From NCBI RefSeq assembly GCF_000276605.1, contig NZ_AKJX01000095.1:1-52534 (forward strand): a stretch of 52,534 nucleotides of DNA, written 5' to 3'. Made by a program: the position numbers and the translations under genes. The notes beneath the pieces were generated by a model. It did no database searches. It was given only the letters and a program-made list of their open reading frames with translations, and was not told where the DNA came from. The DNA comes from Acidovorax sp. CF316 (GTDB taxonomy: Bacteria; Pseudomonadota; Gammaproteobacteria; Burkholderiales; Burkholderiaceae_C). This document shows, in pieces, positions 1 to 10,170 of this stretch (position 1 is the first letter of the stretch; every line of letters begins with the position of its first letter).

Positions 1-806
1 CTTGCCGCCGTGAACAGCGCCGCCACGCCGGCCGGCATGGCCCCCGCGCGGATGCGGCGCAGGCCCTGAGCCACCAGGCGGCGGTTGTTGGCGTCCAGGC
101 GCACCACGTCGGCCACGGTGCCCAGTGCGACGAGCGTGAGCAGCGGATCGAGCTTGGGCTGGCTGGTGGTGTCGAACACGCCCCGCTTGCGCAGCTCCGA
201 GCGCAGTTCCATGAGCACGTAGAACATCACGCCCACGCCGGCCAGGGACTTGCTCTCGAAGCTGCAGCCGGGCTGGTTGGGGTTGACCATGGCGTCGGCC
301 GCTGGCAGCTCGGGTCCGGGCAGATGGTGGTCGGTGACCAGCACCAGGAGGCCCAGGGCCTTGGCCTCGGCCACGCCCTCGACGCTGGCGATGCCGTTGT
401 CCACGGTGATCAGCACGTCGGCGCCGCGCTCCTTCACGCGGCGCGCAATCGGTGGCGTCAGGCCGTAGCCGTCGGTCACGCGGTCGGGCACCAGGTAGTC
501 CACATGCTTTGCGCCCAGCAGGCGCAGGCCGCGCACGGCCACGGCGCAGGCGGTGGCGCCATCGCAGTCGTAGTCGGCCACCACGCACAGGCGCAGGTCC
601 CGGGCCATGGCATCGGCCAGCAGGCGGGCGGCGTCCCCGATGCCCTTGAGCCCGGCGGGCGGCAGCAGGCGGGCCAGCCCGTCGTCGAGTTCGTCCTTGT
701 CGCGCACGCCGCGCGCAGCGTACAGGCGCGCGAGCAGTGGGTGCACGCCGGCCTGCTCCAGCGCCCAGGCGGCACGTGGGGGAATGTCTCTGGCCGTGAT
801 TTTCAT
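1..806 (-). CDS. recJ: Single-stranded-DNA-specific exonuclease RecJ (5' part, cut by window edge)
   Basis: Reading leftward from ATG 806, the first 268 residues of RecJ are present and the C-terminal half lies outside the window. RecJ is a 5'-3' ssDNA exonuclease acting in RecF-pathway recombination, mismatch repair and base excision repair. Visible DHH-phosphoesterase motifs are VADYDCDGATA (motif I), ITVDNG and LVTDHH (the DHH motif), which bind the catalytic metals. The start overlaps the stop of the upstream RpfE-like gene in an ATGA, so the two are probably co-transcribed. The identification is firm from the motifs; only completeness cannot be judged. Confidence 0.95.
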   Translation of the reverse strand, partial: MKITARDIPPRAAWALEQAGVHPLLARLYAARGVRDKDELDDGLARLLPPAGLKGIGDAARLLADAMARDLRLCVVADYDCDGATACAVAVRGLRLLGAKHVDYLVPDRVTDGYGLTPPIARRVKERGADVLITVDNGIASVEGVAEAKALGLLVLVTDHHLPGPELPAADAMVNPNQPGCSFESKSLAGVGVMFYVLMELRSELRKRGVFDTTSQPKLDPLLTLVALGTVADVVRLDANNRRLVAQGLRRIRAGAMPAGVAALFTAA

Positions 807-1753
807 AATTGGGATGCCACCTGGGCAAAGCGGGTGGGCTGGAAGTAGGCCTTCATGCGCTGCACCAGGCCGCGTGGGGCGCTGTGGAACGCCAGGGCGG
901 CACGCTCGCCGCACAGGGTGAGGCGCACGGCGCCGCCCTGCTCGGCCTGGCGCAGCAATGCGGCCACGGGGCCTGCGTCCAGCGCCGTCCAGGCAGCCGC
1001 CCAGGCGCGCCAGTCCTCGCGCAGCGCCGCGTCGCGCAAGGCCAGCGGCATCGAGGGCGCCGGCCCGGTGGCCGTGGCGGGCAGGGCGCCTGCGCCATGC
1101 ACCCAGAAGGAGTTGACCGTGGGCAGGCCGCGCTCGGCCCGCGCGTCGTTGAAGGCATGGGTATAGAGCAGCATCTGCATCTCGCTGTGCAGGCGGTGCA
1201 GGGTGCGGGCCCGGGCGGCATCGGGCATCCAGGCGCGCACGTCGCGCAGCAGCACGCGGTCGAGCGACGCCGTGGCCAGGTCGGCGAACAAAGGGCCTTG
1301 GGCGAGCCAGCGCGTGGGCTGGTCGTAGTGCAGGTGGATGCCGTCCTCGGCGAACCAGGGCGAGACGATGGCCAGCAGGGCGCGCGAGGACGCTTCATCG
1401 AGGCCCAGGGCCTCGGGGTCGCGCAGGGTCACGTGGTCGGTGGTCACCTGCCACTGGCAGGGGGCCACGAAGGCCCAGGCCTGGCCGTCCGCGGGCTGGC
1501 CCTGCTGCTGGCGGTACCAGGCGGCCCAGGGCGTGCGCCCGTCGTCCGGGGGCAGGCCCAGGGCCTGGGCCAGGGCGCGCTCGTGGGGTGCGGAGAAGCT
1601 GGTTTCCTCTGCGGTGCTGGAGCCAGCGGGATCGGCTGCGAGCCGCGCCAGCAGGCGATCGAGGTGCGGCAGGGGCAGGCTGGCCAGCGTTTGCCGGCAC
1701 CCCTCGGAGGCGCTGGCAGCGTAGGGGATGAGCAAATGGGGGATGTCCGACAT
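803..1753 (-). CDS. RpfE-like conserved protein (phosphoglycerate-mutase-like, function unknown)
   Basis: This 316-residue cytosolic protein starts MSDIPHLLIPYAAS. It resembles the uncharacterised RpfE/COG4255 family, often annotated as a cofactor-independent phosphoglycerate-mutase-like protein. I see an SAPHERALA motif, a Trp-rich middle part ending in a conserved VNSFWVHGAG segment, and no signal peptide or membrane segment. No catalytic role is established for the family, so the mutase label should not be taken as function. The gene is divergent from lolC (75 bp apart) and overlaps recJ by an ATGA. A lolC-lolD / rpfE / recJ neighbourhood is, as I recall, common in beta-proteobacteria. Confidence 0.75.
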   Translation of the reverse strand: MSDIPHLLIPYAASASEGCRQTLASLPLPHLDRLLARLAADPAGSSTAEETSFSAPHERALAQALGLPPDDGRTPWAAWYRQQQGQPADGQAWAFVAPCQWQVTTDHVTLRDPEALGLDEASSRALLAIVSPWFAEDGIHLHYDQPTRWLAQGPLFADLATASLDRVLLRDVRAWMPDAARARTLHRLHSEMQMLLYTHAFNDARAERGLPTVNSFWVHGAGALPATATGPAPSMPLALRDAALREDWRAWAAAWTALDAGPVAALLRQAEQGGAVRLTLCGERAALAFHSAPRGLVQRMKAYFQPTRFAQVASQL

Positions 1754-1828
1754 CCCTCTATTGTCCGGGATGCCACAATCGCCTGCGCCGAGTCCGGTCC
1801 TCCTTCCGGGCCCAGCCCCTTTTTCAAC

Positions 1829-3079
1829 ATGCAACTTCCCTACGAACTGGCCCTGGGCCTGCGCTACACCCGCTCGGGCCGGGCCACGCGGCGCAACGGC
1901 TTCATTTCCTTCATCTCCGGTGCGTCCATGCTCGGCATCGCCCTGGGCGTGGCGGCGTTGATCGTGGTGCTCAGCGTCATGAACGGCTTCCAGAAGGAAG
2001 TGCGCGAGCGCATGCTGGGCGTGGTGGCCCACATCGAGGTCTTCGCCCCCCAGGGCGCGGCCATGCCGGATGCAGCCCGCACCATCGCCGAGGTGCGCCA
2101 GAACCCGGCCGTCACCGGCGCCGCCCCCTATGTGGCCGCCCAGGCCCTGATCGCCCATGGCGACGACATGAAGGGGGCCCTGGTGCGCGGCATCGATCCG
2201 GCCCTGGAAGGCTCGGTGACCTCGCTGGCGGCATCGAACGCCGAGGTGCTGGCCACCCTGGTGCCCGGGCAGTTCCGCGTGGTGCTGGGCAGTGAGCTGG
2301 CCAAATCGCTCGGGGTGAAGGCGGGCGACGCCGCGACCCTGGTGGTGCCTGCCGGCCAGGGCGGCAGCCAGAGCGGCCCGCGCTACCAGCCGCTCACCGT
2401 GGCCGGCACGGTGGATTCGGGGCATTTCCAGTACGACTCCACCCTGGTCTGGATGCACCAGGCCGACGCCATGGCCACCTTCGGCCTGCGCGGGCCCACG
2501 GGCATCGGCCTCAAGCTGCAGGACCTGGAGCAGGCCAATGCCGTCGCCTACCAGCTGGCGCGCAGCGTGAGCGGCGACCTGCTGCTGCGCGACTGGACGC
2601 AGCAGAACCGCACCTGGTTTGAGGCCGTGCGCCTGCAAAAGCGCATGATGTTCATCATCCTGGCGCTGATCGTCGCCGTGGCGGCCTTCAACCTCGTCTC
2701 CACGCTGGTGATGACGGTCAACGACAAGCGCGCCGACATCGCCATCCTGCGCACGCTGGGCGCCAGCCCGAAAAGCATCATGGGCGTCTTCGTGGTGCAG
2801 GGCGCCATGGTGGGGGTGATCGGCACGCTGGCCGGCCTGGCCCTGGGCCTGTCCATCGCCTACAACATCGACGTCATCGTGCCGGCCATCGAGAAGGCGC
2901 TGGGCGCCACCTTCCTGCCCAAGGACATCTACCTCATCGACCGCATGCCCAGCGAGCCGCAGGGCGCCGACATCGTGCCCATCGCCCTCATCTCGCTGGC
3001 GCTGGCCTTCGTGGCCACCCTGTACCCGAGCTGGCGCGCCAGCCGCGTGAACCCCGCAGAAGCGCTGCGCTATGAATGA
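1829..3079 (+). CDS. lolC: Lipoprotein-releasing ABC transporter permease, LolC/E family (copy 1)
   Basis: This 416-residue inner-membrane permease extracts mature lipoproteins from the inner membrane and hands them to LolA, working with LolD ATPase. It has the family layout: an N-terminal transmembrane helix (about residues 25-50, within a [15 protein letters not shown] segment), a large periplasmic MacB-PCD-like domain (about 55-265), then three C-terminal helices with the FtsX domain. The conserved [12 protein letters not shown] stretch lies between the second and third helices, and the protein ends NPAEALRYE. It is followed 18 bp later by a close paralog and then by lolD. In gamma-proteobacteria two subunits (LolC and LolE) form a heterodimer; many beta-proteobacteria use one. 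Which of the two copies plays which role cannot be told. Confidence 0.93.
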   Translation: MQLPYELALGLRYTRSGRATRRNGFISFISGASMLGIALGVAALIVVLSVMNGFQKEVRERMLGVVAHIEVFAPQGAAMPDAARTIAEVRQNPAVTGAAPYVAAQALIAHGDDMKGALVRGIDPALEGSVTSLAASNAEVLATLVPGQFRVVLGSELAKSLGVKAGDAATLVVPAGQGGSQSGPRYQPLTVAGTVDSGHFQYDSTLVWMHQADAMATFGLRGPTGIGLKLQDLEQANAVAYQLARSVSGDLLLRDWTQQNRTWFEAVRLQKRMMFIILALIVAVAAFNLVSTLVMTVNDKRADIAILRTLGASPKSIMGVFVVQGAMVGVIGTLAGLALGLSIAYNIDVIVPAIEKALGATFLPKDIYLIDRMPSEPQGADIVPIALISLALAFVATLYPSWRASRVNPAEALRYE

Positions 3080-3097
3080 CGGCGGCCTGACCTAGCT

Positions 3098-4351
3098 ATG
3101 CAAATCCCCTACGAACTCGCCCTGGGCTGGCGCTACACCCGCGCAGGGCGTGCCACGCGTCGCGATGGCTTCATCTCGTTCATCTCGGGCGTGTCCATGC
3201 TGGGCATCGCCCTCGGTGTGGCGGCGCTGATCATTGTGCTCTCGGTGATGAACGGCTTCCAGCGCGAGGTGCGCGACCGCATGCTCAGCGTGGTCTCGCA
3301 CATCGAGATCCTGGCGCCCCAGGGCGCGCCGCTGCCGGACGTGGCCACCACCCTGGCCGAGGTCAGGCGCAACCCGAACGTGACGGGCGCCGCGCCCTTC
3401 GTCGCCGCCCAGGCGCTGCTCTCGCGCGGTCAGGACATGCGCGGCGCGCTGGTGCGCGGCATCGACCCGGCGCTCGAAAGCTCGGTGACGGACCTGGCCG
3501 CGGGCAACGAGAAGACGCTCAAGCTCCTGGTGCCCGGCGAGTTCCGCGTGGTGCTGGGTGGCGAACTGGCCCGGGCCATGGGCGTGCGTGCGGGCGATAC
3601 CGTGACGCTGATCGCGCCCGCAGGCCAGGTCACCCCGGCCGGCGTGGTGCCGCGCCTCAAGCAGATGACGGTGGCCGGCACCTTCGACTCGGGCCATTAC
3701 GAATACGACGCGGCCCTGGTGTTGCTGCACCACGAGGACGCCCAGCGCATCTTCCGCCTCGAATCCCCCACGGGCATCCGCCTCAAGCTCAAGGACGTGC
3801 ACCAGGCGCGCGCCGTGGCGGCCGAGCTGGCCGGCAGCGTGAGCGGCGGCCTGGTGGTGCGCGACTGGACGCAGCAGAACCGCACCTGGTTCGCCGCCGT
3901 GCAGCTCGAAAAACGCATGATGTTCATCATCCTCACCCTGATCGTGGCGGTGGCGGCCTTCAACCTCGTCTCCACCCTGGTGATGACGGTGACCGACAAG
4001 CGCGCCGACATCGCCATCCTGCGCACCCTGGGCGCCAGCCCGAAGAGCATCATGGGCGTCTTCGTGGTGCAGGGCGCCATGGTGGGCGTGATCGGCACGC
4101 TGGCCGGCCTGGCCCTGGGCCTGGTCATCGCCTTCCACATCGATGTGATCGTGCCGGCCATCGAGCACGCGCTCAACGCGAGCTTTCTGCCCAAGGACAT
4201 CTACCTCATCAGCAAGATGCCGAGCGATCCGCAGAGCTCGGACATCGTCCCCATCGCCCTGATTTCCCTGGTGCTGGCCTTCGTGGCCACCCTGTACCCC
4301 AGCTGGCGCGCCAGCCGTGTGAACCCCGCCGAGGCGCTTCGCTATGAATAA
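3098..4351 (+). CDS. Lipoprotein-releasing ABC transporter permease, LolC/E family (copy 2, tandem paralog)
   Basis: This 417-residue protein is co-linear with the preceding permease: one N-terminal helix, a periplasmic domain and three C-terminal helices, with the same start (MQ[IL]PYELALG) and the same last ten residues. The C-terminal FtsX region is almost identical to copy 1 in both protein and DNA, while the periplasmic middle part (about residues 120-250) has diverged clearly. This fits tandem duplication followed by divergence of the substrate- and LolA-contacting part. Its stop lies inside the lolD start region (the genes overlap by 8 bp), so translation is probably coupled. It may form a LolC/LolE-like heterodimer with copy 1, which is inference. 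Confidence 0.92.
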   Translation: MQIPYELALGWRYTRAGRATRRDGFISFISGVSMLGIALGVAALIIVLSVMNGFQREVRDRMLSVVSHIEILAPQGAPLPDVATTLAEVRRNPNVTGAAPFVAAQALLSRGQDMRGALVRGIDPALESSVTDLAAGNEKTLKLLVPGEFRVVLGGELARAMGVRAGDTVTLIAPAGQVTPAGVVPRLKQMTVAGTFDSGHYEYDAALVLLHHEDAQRIFRLESPTGIRLKLKDVHQARAVAAELAGSVSGGLVVRDWTQQNRTWFAAVQLEKRMMFIILTLIVAVAAFNLVSTLVMTVTDKRADIAILRTLGASPKSIMGVFVVQGAMVGVIGTLAGLALGLVIAFHIDVIVPAIEHALNASFLPKDIYLISKMPSDPQSSDIVPIALISLVLAFVATLYPSWRASRVNPAEALRYE

Positions 4352-5072
4352 GAACATCGCTCCATCCGCCACATCCCTGCCCGCCGCACCGCCCGCGCGG
4401 GGCGAGGTGGTGCTGCAGGCCCAGGGCCTGACCAAGCGCTTCACCGAAGGCCGGCTCGACGTGACCGTGCTGCACGGCGTGGACCTGCAGGTGCATGCGG
4501 GCGAGACCCTGGCCATCGTCGGTGCCTCGGGCTCGGGCAAGAGCACCCTGCTGCACCTGCTGGGTGGCCTGGATGCTCCCACGGCCGGCTCTGTGCGCCT
4601 CAAGGGCCACCAGCTGTCGTCGCTGTCGCCCGAGCAGCAGGGCCAGTTGCGCAACCAGCACCTGGGCTTCATCTACCAGTTCCACCACCTGCTGCCCGAA
4701 TTCACCGCGCTGGACAACGTGGCCATGCCGCTGCGCATCCGCCGCCTGCCCCAGGAGCAGTGCCATGAGGAGGCTGCGCGCGTGCTCACCTCGGTGGGCC
4801 TCAAGGAGCGCCTGCACCACCGCCCCGCCGAGCTGTCGGGCGGCGAGCGCCAGCGCGTGGCCATTGCCCGCGCCCTGGTCACGCGCCCGGCCTGCGTGCT
4901 GGCCGACGAGCCCACGGGCAACCTGGACCGCAACACCGCCGACGGCGTCTTCGCGCTCATGCTGCAGCTGGCGCGCGAGCAGGGCACGGCCTTCGTGATG
5001 GTCACGCACGACGAATCGCTGGCCGCGCGCTGCGACCGGGTGGTGCACCTGGTGCTGGGCAAGCTCGGCTGA
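4344..5072 (+). CDS. lolD: Lipoprotein-releasing system ATP-binding protein LolD
   Basis: This 242-residue cytosolic ABC ATPase energises lipoprotein release by LolC/E. Walker A is GASGSGKST (about residues 60-68), the signature is [15 protein letters not shown], Walker B with the catalytic Glu is [11 protein letters not shown], and the switch His is in MVTHDE. The MacB/LolD-type TGNLD is typical of the exporter branch. The ATG lies inside the end of the second permease gene, so the three genes form one operon. The first 20 residues, rich in Ala and Pro, precede the ABC domain. No T-tract terminator is visible in the 141 bp before the next gene. Confidence 0.95.
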   Translation: MNKNIAPSATSLPAAPPARGEVVLQAQGLTKRFTEGRLDVTVLHGVDLQVHAGETLAIVGASGSGKSTLLHLLGGLDAPTAGSVRLKGHQLSSLSPEQQGQLRNQHLGFIYQFHHLLPEFTALDNVAMPLRIRRLPQEQCHEEAARVLTSVGLKERLHHRPAELSGGERQRVAIARALVTRPACVLADEPTGNLDRNTADGVFALMLQLAREQGTAFVMVTHDESLAARCDRVVHLVLGKLG

Positions 5073-5213
5073 GGCAAGTGCCCGCCCGGTGGTGGCCGGC
5101 GGGGTGCGGGAACTGCTGGTGACCATCGCATCGCCCTGCGGTGCCATGGAAGGGTTCGCTTTGGCGCGATCCCGTCTTAAGATGCTCGCAGTTGGCTTCA
5201 GGAGATTCGCCCG

Positions 5214-8117
5214 ATGACGGTTCCGGCATCCATACCCTCCGATGAAGTGCGCAGGCTGGAGGCTTTGCGCGCCCTCATGGTGCTGGACTCCCCTGCCGAG
5301 CCTTTGTTCGACTCCATCGCCCGCATGGCGGCCGATGTCTGCGGCGTGCCGATCGCGCTCATCAGCCTGGTCGATGCCGAGCGCCAGTGGTTCAAGGCGA
5401 GCGTCGGCCTGCCCGGTGTCAACGAGACGCCGCGCGACGTGGCCTTCTGCGCCCATGCCATCCTGTCGGATGAGCTCATGGAGGTGCACGACGCCACGCA
5501 GGACGCCCGCTTCGCGCGCAATCCCCTGGTCACCGAGGCGCCCGACATCCGCTTCTATGCCGGCGCGCCCCTGGTGGCCGGCGATGGCGGCGACCGCGTG
5601 GGCACGCTGTGCGTCATCGACCGTCAGGCGCGCGAGCTCACGCCGCAGCAGCGGGCCACGCTGCGATCGCTCTCGGCCATGGTGTCGCAGGCGCTGGACA
5701 TGCGCCGCGACCTGATCGCGCGCGCCTTCTCGGTGCGCCAGGAGTACGAGAAAGCCCTGTCCGAAAGCGAGCTGCGCTACCGCACCATGGTCGAGGCGCA
5801 GACCGAGATGGTGTCGCTGGCCTGGCCGCATGGCGAGGTGTTCTACGTCAACCCGGCTTACGCCCGCCATTTCGGCCTCGCGCCACGCGACATGGTGGGC
5901 AAGGACCTGTTCTCGTATGTCGATCCGACCGACCGGGAGGCGGTGCGCTCGTGCATTGCCGAGGTCTTTCGCACCGAGGGCACGACCCAGGGCGAGAACC
6001 GCATGCTCAGCGCCGACGGGGTCGAGCGCTGGATGGCCTGGACCAACAGCTTCCTGCGCGACAGCGAGCACCGGCCCTACCTGCACTCGGTGGGGCGCGA
6101 CATCACGGCCCAGAAGACGGCCGAACGGGCGCTGCTGGCCAGCCAGCAATTGCTGGAGCGCACGGGCCATGTGGCCCGCGTGGGCGGCTGGGAGCTCGAC
6201 CTGCGCAGCCGCCGCGTCTCCTGGTCTGCCGAGACGCGGCGCATCCACGAGGTGCCCGCGGACTTCACGCCCAGTGTGGACAACGCCCTCGATTTCTACA
6301 CGCCCGATGCGCAGCGCACCATGTCGACCGCCGTGCGCCAGGCCACGATGACGGGGGCTTCGTGGGACCTGGAGGTGCCCCTGGTGACGGCCACCGGGCG
6401 CCGCATCTGGGTGCGCTCGGTCGGTGAGGCCGAGTATGAAGGCAGCGCCGTGGTGCGCCTGTTCGGCGCGTTCCAGGACGTGACCGAGCGCCGGCGCATG
6501 GCGCAGCAGCTGGCCAACAGCGAGCGCTTCGTGCGCCTGGTCACCGACGGCCTGCCGATCCGCATCGGCTACGTGGACCGGGAGCTGCGCTTTCGCTTTG
6601 CCAACCAGGCGCAATGCCAGCGCTTTGGCCTGGACCGCGAGGAAGTCATCGGCCGCACGCGCGAAGAACTGCTCGGGGAACCCGCATCGCCCGAATCGGT
6701 GCAGCGGGTTCAGCGGGTGCTGTCGGGCACCGCACAGAGCTACGAGCGCGATGAAGTGCGCGAGGGTGTCGTGTACCGCATCGAGAGCCAGCTGGTGCCC
6801 GACATCTCCGACGATGGCCGGGTGCGGGGCTTCTTTTCCACGGGTGTGGACATCACCCAGCGCGCAGCGGCCGAGCGTGGCCTGCGCGTGCTCACGGCCA
6901 TCCTCGAGCACACCTCCGATTTCGTGGTGCAGACCGACCTCAAGGGCCGGGTCACCTACATGAACCCCGCGGCGCGGCGGGCGCTGGGCTTTGCACCCGA
7001 CGAGGATGTGGGCGCCCACATGTTCACGGAGTTCAACACCCCCGAGACCAATGCGCTGTACGTGCAGGCCATCCTCCCGGCCGTCCGGGCCCACGGCATG
7101 TGGGTCGGTGAGACCACGGTGTACGCGGCCCGGCAGCGCGTGGTGCCGGTGAGCCACATGGTCATCGCCCACCGCGATGGGGAGGGGCGCATCCAGCACT
7201 TCTCGGCCATCATGCGCGACATCTCCGAGGCGGCGCAGGCGCGCGCGGCCCTGCTCAAGCAGACGGCCACCCTGCGCTCCATCACCGAGGCGCTGCCCTC
7301 GCTGGTGGCGGTGGTCGGGCCGGACGAGCGCTACCAGTTCGTCAACAGCGCCTTCGAGCGCTGGCACCGCGTGCCGCGCGAGCAGATCCTGGGCCGCAGC
7401 ATGGAGGAATTCCTGGGTGCGGCAGAGTACGCGCGCACCCGGCCCCTGGTGCAGAAGGTGCTCGGTGGCGAGACCCTGACCTTCGACCAGGACCATCCCC
7501 AGCGCGTGCCGGCCAGCCACGTCACCATTCACTTCATCCCGCTGTGGTCCGAGCCGGGCGCGGTCGATGGCTTCGTCTCCATGGCGCAGGACGTCACCAG
7601 CTACCACCAGGAGGCCGGCCGGCTGCTGGAACTGGCGCAGCACGACCCGCTCACCGGCCTGCTCAACCGGGCGGGCCTGCAGGCCTACGTGGGCCAGAAG
7701 GATCTGGCGGCGGAAGGCGCGCAACTGGCCTTGCTCTACATCGACCTGGACCACTTCAAGCCAGTGAACGACGAGCACGGCCATCCCGTCGGGGACCTGC
7801 TGCTGCAGGCCTTTGCCCAGCGCCTGCTGGCCCTGGTGCGGCCCAGCGACGCGGTGGCCCGGCTGGGCGGTGACGAGTTTGCCGTGGTGCTGGCCGGCGT
7901 GCGCGAGCCGGCCCATGCCGAGGCCGTGGCCGGCAAGATCCTGGAGGCGGCGCACGCGCCGTTCGAGATCGGTGACCTGCGCCTTTTGGTGGGCGCCAGT
8001 GCGGGATTGGCGCTGGGCACGGACGCCGCCAGGGGCTGGGCCGATCTCATGGCCCGCGCCGATGAAAAGCTCTACCTGGCCAAGCGGTCCGGCCGGGGCC
8101 AGTTCCAGGGCGGATGA
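5214..8117 (+). CDS. Soluble GAF-(PAS)5-GGDEF diguanylate cyclase
   Basis: This 967-residue protein has no membrane segment. Order: a GAF domain (about 20-160), five PAS-like units (about 185-300, 310-425, 435-550, 555-675 and 685-800), then GGDEF (about 810-967). The active-site GGDEF at about 885 is intact. An inhibitory-site RxxD (RPSD) sits exactly five residues before it, so a cyclase with product feedback control is expected. There is no EAL domain. It should make c-di-GMP from two GTP in response to cytosolic signals (ligand, redox or partner binding; the sequence does not say which). An AGGAG about 9 nt before ATG 5214 supports the start. It is convergent with the VWA gene, leaving 4 bp. 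Confidence 0.92.
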   Translation: MTVPASIPSDEVRRLEALRALMVLDSPAEPLFDSIARMAADVCGVPIALISLVDAERQWFKASVGLPGVNETPRDVAFCAHAILSDELMEVHDATQDARFARNPLVTEAPDIRFYAGAPLVAGDGGDRVGTLCVIDRQARELTPQQRATLRSLSAMVSQALDMRRDLIARAFSVRQEYEKALSESELRYRTMVEAQTEMVSLAWPHGEVFYVNPAYARHFGLAPRDMVGKDLFSYVDPTDREAVRSCIAEVFRTEGTTQGENRMLSADGVERWMAWTNSFLRDSEHRPYLHSVGRDITAQKTAERALLASQQLLERTGHVARVGGWELDLRSRRVSWSAETRRIHEVPADFTPSVDNALDFYTPDAQRTMSTAVRQATMTGASWDLEVPLVTATGRRIWVRSVGEAEYEGSAVVRLFGAFQDVTERRRMAQQLANSERFVRLVTDGLPIRIGYVDRELRFRFANQAQCQRFGLDREEVIGRTREELLGEPASPESVQRVQRVLSGTAQSYERDEVREGVVYRIESQLVPDISDDGRVRGFFSTGVDITQRAAAERGLRVLTAILEHTSDFVVQTDLKGRVTYMNPAARRALGFAPDEDVGAHMFTEFNTPETNALYVQAILPAVRAHGMWVGETTVYAARQRVVPVSHMVIAHRDGEGRIQHFSAIMRDISEAAQARAALLKQTATLRSITEALPSLVAVVGPDERYQFVNSAFERWHRVPREQILGRSMEEFLGAAEYARTRPLVQKVLGGETLTFDQDHPQRVPASHVTIHFIPLWSEPGAVDGFVSMAQDVTSYHQEAGRLLELAQHDPLTGLLNRAGLQAYVGQKDLAAEGAQLALLYIDLDHFKPVNDEHGHPVGDLLLQAFAQRLLALVRPSDAVARLGGDEFAVVLAGVREPAHAEAVAGKILEAAHAPFEIGDLRLLVGASAGLALGTDAARGWADLMARADEKLYLAKRSGRGQFQGG

Positions 8118-8121
8118 TGCC

Positions 8122-9165
8122 CTACATCACCCGCCCGTACCACCAGACCGACAGGCCGGCCGCGAGCAGCGCCAGTGCTGCCCCGACCAGCGCGAACAGC
8201 GCCGAGATCTCGGTTTCCTTCTTCTCCACCGTGAGGCGCGAGCTCAGCGTCTCGTAGACCTTCTTGAGGTCGGCCGCCGTGGCGGCGTGGAAGTATTCGG
8301 CCGCGGTGCGGGTGGCAACGGCCTTCAGGGTCTCCTCGTCCAGGCGCACGCGCATGGACCAGCCCTCGAAGCCGATGGTCTCGCCCTGCAGCGTGCCCAC
8401 GCCCACGGTGTAGACGCGCACGCCGCGGTCGGCAGCCCACTTTGCGGCCTCGAGCGGGTCCACACCGGTGGTGCGCTGCCCGTCGGTCAGCATGATGATG
8501 GCGGCCGAGTTGTAGGAGCCCGGCGCCACCGGCGTGAAAGGCTTGGCGGGGTCCTGCTTGTTGAGCTCGTCCAGGGGGCGCGGCTTCATCGCCTGGCGCC
8601 CGCCCAGGGCCGAGATGTCGATGCCGGCATCGGGGAAGATGGTGGCCAGCGACAGCATGATGCCGTTGCCCGTGGCCGTGCCGCGCTGCAGCTGGAAGCT
8701 GTCGATGGCCTTGACCAGGTCCTCGCGGCTCTGCGTGGGCAGTTGCGCCAGCTGGGCGCTGCCGGCAAAGGCCACGATGCCCACGCGCACATGGCGCGGC
8801 AGCTCGGCGATGAAGGCCTTGGCCGCGTCCTGCGCGGCGGTGATGCGGTCGGGCTGCACGTCGGTGGCGCGCATGCTGCCCGAGACGTCCATGGCCAGCA
8901 TGATGGTCTGGTCCTGCGAGGGCAGGGTGATCACCGCCAGCGGCCGGGCCGCTGCCAGCAGCAGGGCCACCAGCGCCAGCAGGAAAAGAAAGGGCGGGAT
9001 GTGCCGGCGCAGGTGCTGGGCCGGGCCCATGGCCTCGCGCACCAGCGCCAGGCTGGAGTAGCTCAGCGCCGTTTTCTTGCGCCGGTGCAGCAGCCACCAG
9101 TACAGCAGTACCAGGAGCGGCACGACCAGCAGCAGCCAGAGCAGGGTGGGCCAGAGAAAGACCAT
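8122..9165 (-). CDS. BatA-like VWA-domain membrane protein
   Basis: This 347-residue protein starts MVFLWPTLLW; the ATG at 9165 has an AGGA about 8 nt upstream and is preferred over an upstream in-frame ATG that would overlap the DUF58 gene. Two N-terminal helices (about 3-23 and 55-75) precede a von Willebrand factor A domain with an intact MIDAS start, DVSGSM (about residue 90). A C-terminal helix (about 320-342) closes the protein, as in BatA/aerotolerance-type proteins. The VWA domain probably recruits a partner under control of the MoxR ATPase encoded upstream. No bat partner genes with TPR repeats follow. The physiological role is unknown. Confidence 0.85.
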   Translation of the reverse strand: MVFLWPTLLWLLLVVPLLVLLYWWLLHRRKKTALSYSSLALVREAMGPAQHLRRHIPPFLFLLALVALLLAAARPLAVITLPSQDQTIMLAMDVSGSMRATDVQPDRITAAQDAAKAFIAELPRHVRVGIVAFAGSAQLAQLPTQSREDLVKAIDSFQLQRGTATGNGIMLSLATIFPDAGIDISALGGRQAMKPRPLDELNKQDPAKPFTPVAPGSYNSAAIIMLTDGQRTTGVDPLEAAKWAADRGVRVYTVGVGTLQGETIGFEGWSMRVRLDEETLKAVATRTAAEYFHAATAADLKKVYETLSSRLTVEKKETEISALFALVGAALALLAAGLSVWWYGRVM

Positions 9166-9185
9166 GGTGGCGTGTCCTGTGGTTG

Positions 9186-10170
9186 TCAGGCGGCGGCCTG
9201 CGGGGCCGTCCATTGGAACGAGGGGTGCGTGGCCGGGCGCACGCGGTGCTGGCGCAGGTCCATGAAGCGCAGCAGCGCATCCACCAGATCATCGTCGGTG
9301 CGCAGTTCCAGCGTGTCGGCCCCGGCCTTGGCCAGGCCTTCGCGCAGCACGGCTTCGCGCTGGGCCGCCAGGCGCGCGAAGCGGTGGCGGAAACCGCTGT
9401 CGTGCGTGTCCACCTGTAGTTGCTCGCCGCTCTCGGCATCGCGCAGGGTCACCAGGCCCACGTCGGGCAGCTCCAGCTCCAGCGGGTCGAGCAGGCGCAC
9501 GCTCACCACATCGTGCCGGCGGGCCAGCTGGGCCAGCGGTTTTTCCCAGCCGGGGGCGCTGATGAAGTCCGACACCACGAACACCGTGGAGCGCCGGCGC
9601 AAGGTGCCCAAGGCGCCTTGCAGCAGCAGGTGCAGCTCGGTGCTGCCCGATTGCAGCCTGGGGGCCGGCTGAAGCAACTGGTGCACCAGGTGCAGCACAT
9701 GGGCGCGGCTGCTGCGCGGGGGCAGTACTGTGTCCACGGCCCGTGCGGGCGCGCCGCCGGCGCCGTAGAGCATGGCACCCACGCGGTTGCCGTGGCGCGT
9801 GAGCAGGCGCGAGAGCACGGCCACGAAGCCGGTCAGGATGTCGCGCTTGGCATTGCCCTGGGGCCCGAAGTTGACCGAGGGGCTCAGGTCCAGCAGGAAC
9901 CAGGCCGACATCTCGCGGTCCTCGGTGTACACGCGCACATGTGGCAGGTTCAGCCGGGCCGTCACGTTCCAGTCGATGTGGCGCACGTCGTCGTGCGGCT
10001 GGTACTCGCGCAGGTCCGCCAGGTCCAGCCCGGCCCCGCGCATCAGCGTGCGGTAGTCGCCCTGCAGCAGCCCGTCGAGCCGGCGGATGACGCTCCACTC
10101 CAGCTGCCGCAGCAGGCGGTCGGCCTGGCCGGGCAGGGTGGGGAGCGTGCGCGGCGGCGCGGCTCCGGTG

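Noticed and set aside
4209-7955. Very long open frame on the minus strand opposite lolD and the cyclase gene
   Set aside because: Composition is His/Gln/Arg-rich without any domain; it mirrors the codon pattern of the real plus-strand genes, a usual effect in high-GC DNA.
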